In this document: piece after piece, positions 55,164-56,148 of the stretch
Layout of the letters: each line of letters opens with the position of its first letter
How positions within the stretch are numbered: position 1 is the stretch's first letter
DNA from: a virus
Virus record (IMG/VR): IMGVR_UViG_3300046012_000429
Span: 1-56,148 of that record
DNA: 56,148 nt
Strand: one strand, 5' to 3'
Program-made: the position numbers and the translations under genes
The notes under the pieces: model-generated
Database searches by the model: none
Told to the model about the DNA's origin: nothing
What the model saw: only the letters and a program-made list of their open reading frames with translations

Positions 55164-56053
55164 TGGCCGGATCAAACACCTGTTTCTCGCTCGTCCGTGG
55201 TCGGGCGATGCGAGTGACCCGGCTCGACGGCTGCGGCTCTGTCGACCTGGGCCCCGCTGCCGCAATCGTCAGCGACGGCTTCATCACCGTCCAGTTGACC
55301 GCTCAGACCGATGAGGGCGAGACCATCTCGGTCACCAACGCCGCAGGCAAGGTCTGCATCCTGGACGAGCCGTGCCCGGTCTTCACCGGCTACGAGATCC
55401 AGGTCGAGTTCTGTGGTGTCGACCCACTGCTCTACGAACTGATGACCGGAATGCCATCGGTTACCGACGCGGAGGGCAACCGGGTGGGCATCCGGATGAA
55501 CTCCGGCGTGGATGCCTGTTCCTCAGGATTTGCTCTGGAAGTGTGGAGCAACGTGCCGAGCGCAGTCTGTGACCCGGGGGCCGGTGTCTCCTACGGCTAC
55601 TTCCTGGTGCCCTTCATCAAGGGCGGTGTGATCGGCGACTTCACCGTCGGCAACGACGCGGTCAACTTCACCCTCTCGGGAGCCAAGTCCAAGGACGGCA
55701 ACAACTGGGGCTTCGGTCCCTACGACGTGGTGAAGGACGACGGCGGTCAGCCCAGCCCGCTGCTGGAGGAGGTCGACAGCAGGGACCACCTGTGGATGCA
55801 GTTGACCACCGTCGCTCCGCCGGAGCCCTCCTGCGATGCGATCGAGGTCGGCACCGCTGCTACCGGAGCCACCGCCGGACAGCCGGGTCAGTGGACTCCG
55901 AGCCCGGGCTACGGTCCGGCCGACTTCACGGAGATGGACACCATCACGGCCAGCCCGACCACTGCCTGGACCAGTGGCCAGTACATCGTGCTGGAGGATG
56001 AGACCTTCGCCTTCTGGAACGGCACCACCTGGGAGTCCGGAAAGGCCCCGTAA
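55163..56053 (+). CDS. Major tail (tube) protein
   Basis: 296 residues. Beta-rich tube-type sequence: MRVTRLDGCGSVDLGPAAAI, GYEIQVEFCGVDPLLYELMT, YGYFLVPFIKGGVIGDFTVG, NDAVNFTLSGAKSKDGNNWG. A C-terminal extension from about 235 (GQWTPSPGYGPADFTEMDTI, WTSGQYIVLEDETFAFWNGT) may be a surface-exposed decoration domain. ATG 55163 shares a base with the preceding stop. Confidence 0.85.
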   Translation: MAGSNTCFSLVRGRAMRVTRLDGCGSVDLGPAAAIVSDGFITVQLTAQTDEGETISVTNAAGKVCILDEPCPVFTGYEIQVEFCGVDPLLYELMTGMPSVTDAEGNRVGIRMNSGVDACSSGFALEVWSNVPSAVCDPGAGVSYGYFLVPFIKGGVIGDFTVGNDAVNFTLSGAKSKDGNNWGFGPYDVVKDDGGQPSPLLEEVDSRDHLWMQLTTVAPPEPSCDAIEVGTAATGATAGQPGQWTPSPGYGPADFTEMDTITASPTTAWTSGQYIVLEDETFAFWNGTTWESGKAP

Positions 56054-56073
56054 CCCCGGGCCACTGGGAAATC

Positions 56074-56107
56074 GACGGCCACGCCCTCTGACGGAGGCGT
56101 GGCCGTC
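56074..56107 (+). terminator. 12-bp hairpin after tail tube gene
   Basis: GACGGCCACGCC and GGCGTGGCCGTC around a 10-nt loop, the common attenuating terminator between tail tube and chaperone genes. Confidence 0.75.
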
Positions 56108-56130
56108 ACCATGTCGGAGAGGATGCGGAT

Positions 56131-56148
56131 ATGGACGATGACTGCGTG
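56131..56148 (+). CDS. Start of next tail gene (probable assembly chaperone), truncated
   Basis: ATG 56131 has GGAGAGG 8 bp upstream and reads MDDDCV to the window end. Tail assembly chaperone identity is inferred only from order. Confidence 0.45.

Noticed and set aside
1-56148. CRISPR array, rRNA, insertion sequence, integrase or attachment site
   Set aside because: No regularly spaced repeats, transposase, recombinase or tRNA-like att core was seen; the dispersed palindromes are too far apart and have no spacers.

Overview
The window reads as most of the genome of a tailed phage (siphovirus type) of a high-GC actinobacterium. The grounds are a complete head-tail gene set in canonical order, GTG starts with 4-bp ATGA/GTGA overlaps, almost no non-coding space, and no host gene. 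It opens inside a tape-measure gene (5' end missing) and closes at the first codons of the gene after the tail tube gene. The two edges would join if the molecule were circularly permuted or cut arbitrarily, so what appears missing is the tail-assembly chaperones and the N-terminal part of the tape measure. I see no integrase, DNA polymerase, tRNA or CRISPR array. The host genus cannot be fixed from sequence alone. The lysins (M23 and GH25) and the absence of a visible mycolyl-arabinogalactan esterase do not point to a mycolic-acid host.

Layout. (1) 2-8280, rightward: tape measure C-terminus, minor tail proteins, collar-domain tip protein and a Cys-motif tail protein. (2) 8464-32211, almost entirely leftward: about 55 mostly small genes. 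Recognisable ones are a RecB/Cas4-like nuclease, a Rad52-like annealing protein, VRR-NUC and HNH nucleases, a TOPRIM-AAA primase-helicase, SSB, DUF3846- and DUF4314-like proteins, DNA-binding proteins and several secreted or membrane peptides. Within it, 12199-14237 is a three-gene unit resembling accessory genes of actinobacterial gas-vesicle clusters. (3) 32583-36038, rightward: a ribbon-helix-helix regulator and a tightly overlapping chain of tiny genes ending in a ParB-like domain protein. (4) 36056-41712, leftward: a secreted glycoside hydrolase and C1q-like receptor-binding proteins. (5) 41882-56148, rightward: terminase, portal, MuF-protease fusion, M23 and GH25 lysins, holin candidates, major capsid, connector-region and tail tube genes.

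The most striking non-coding feature is a dispersed palindrome, GGTTAAGG-N(2-3)-CCTTAACC, which I count 19 times. It usually sits between a stop codon and the next ribosome-binding site, on both strands, and sometimes supplies the TAA stop itself. In two places a single substitution has destroyed that TAA, and the reading frame now runs through it. Leftward starts also share an AGGAGCAACC start-associated motif. Five leaders carry a hairpin with varying stem and a conserved loop (GCCGT on the transcribed strand). Two near-identical sigma70-type promoters carry the operator CACTTGAC-N9-GTCAAGTG and probably drive the leftward operons. Other items to follow up are a perfect match to the core of a bacterial parS site inside the portal gene, an in-frame UGA in a conserved-looking gene next to the terminase, and a perfect 12-bp inverted repeat inside a DNA-binding protein gene.

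All family names come from reading motifs and from recall of known families; no database search was run.
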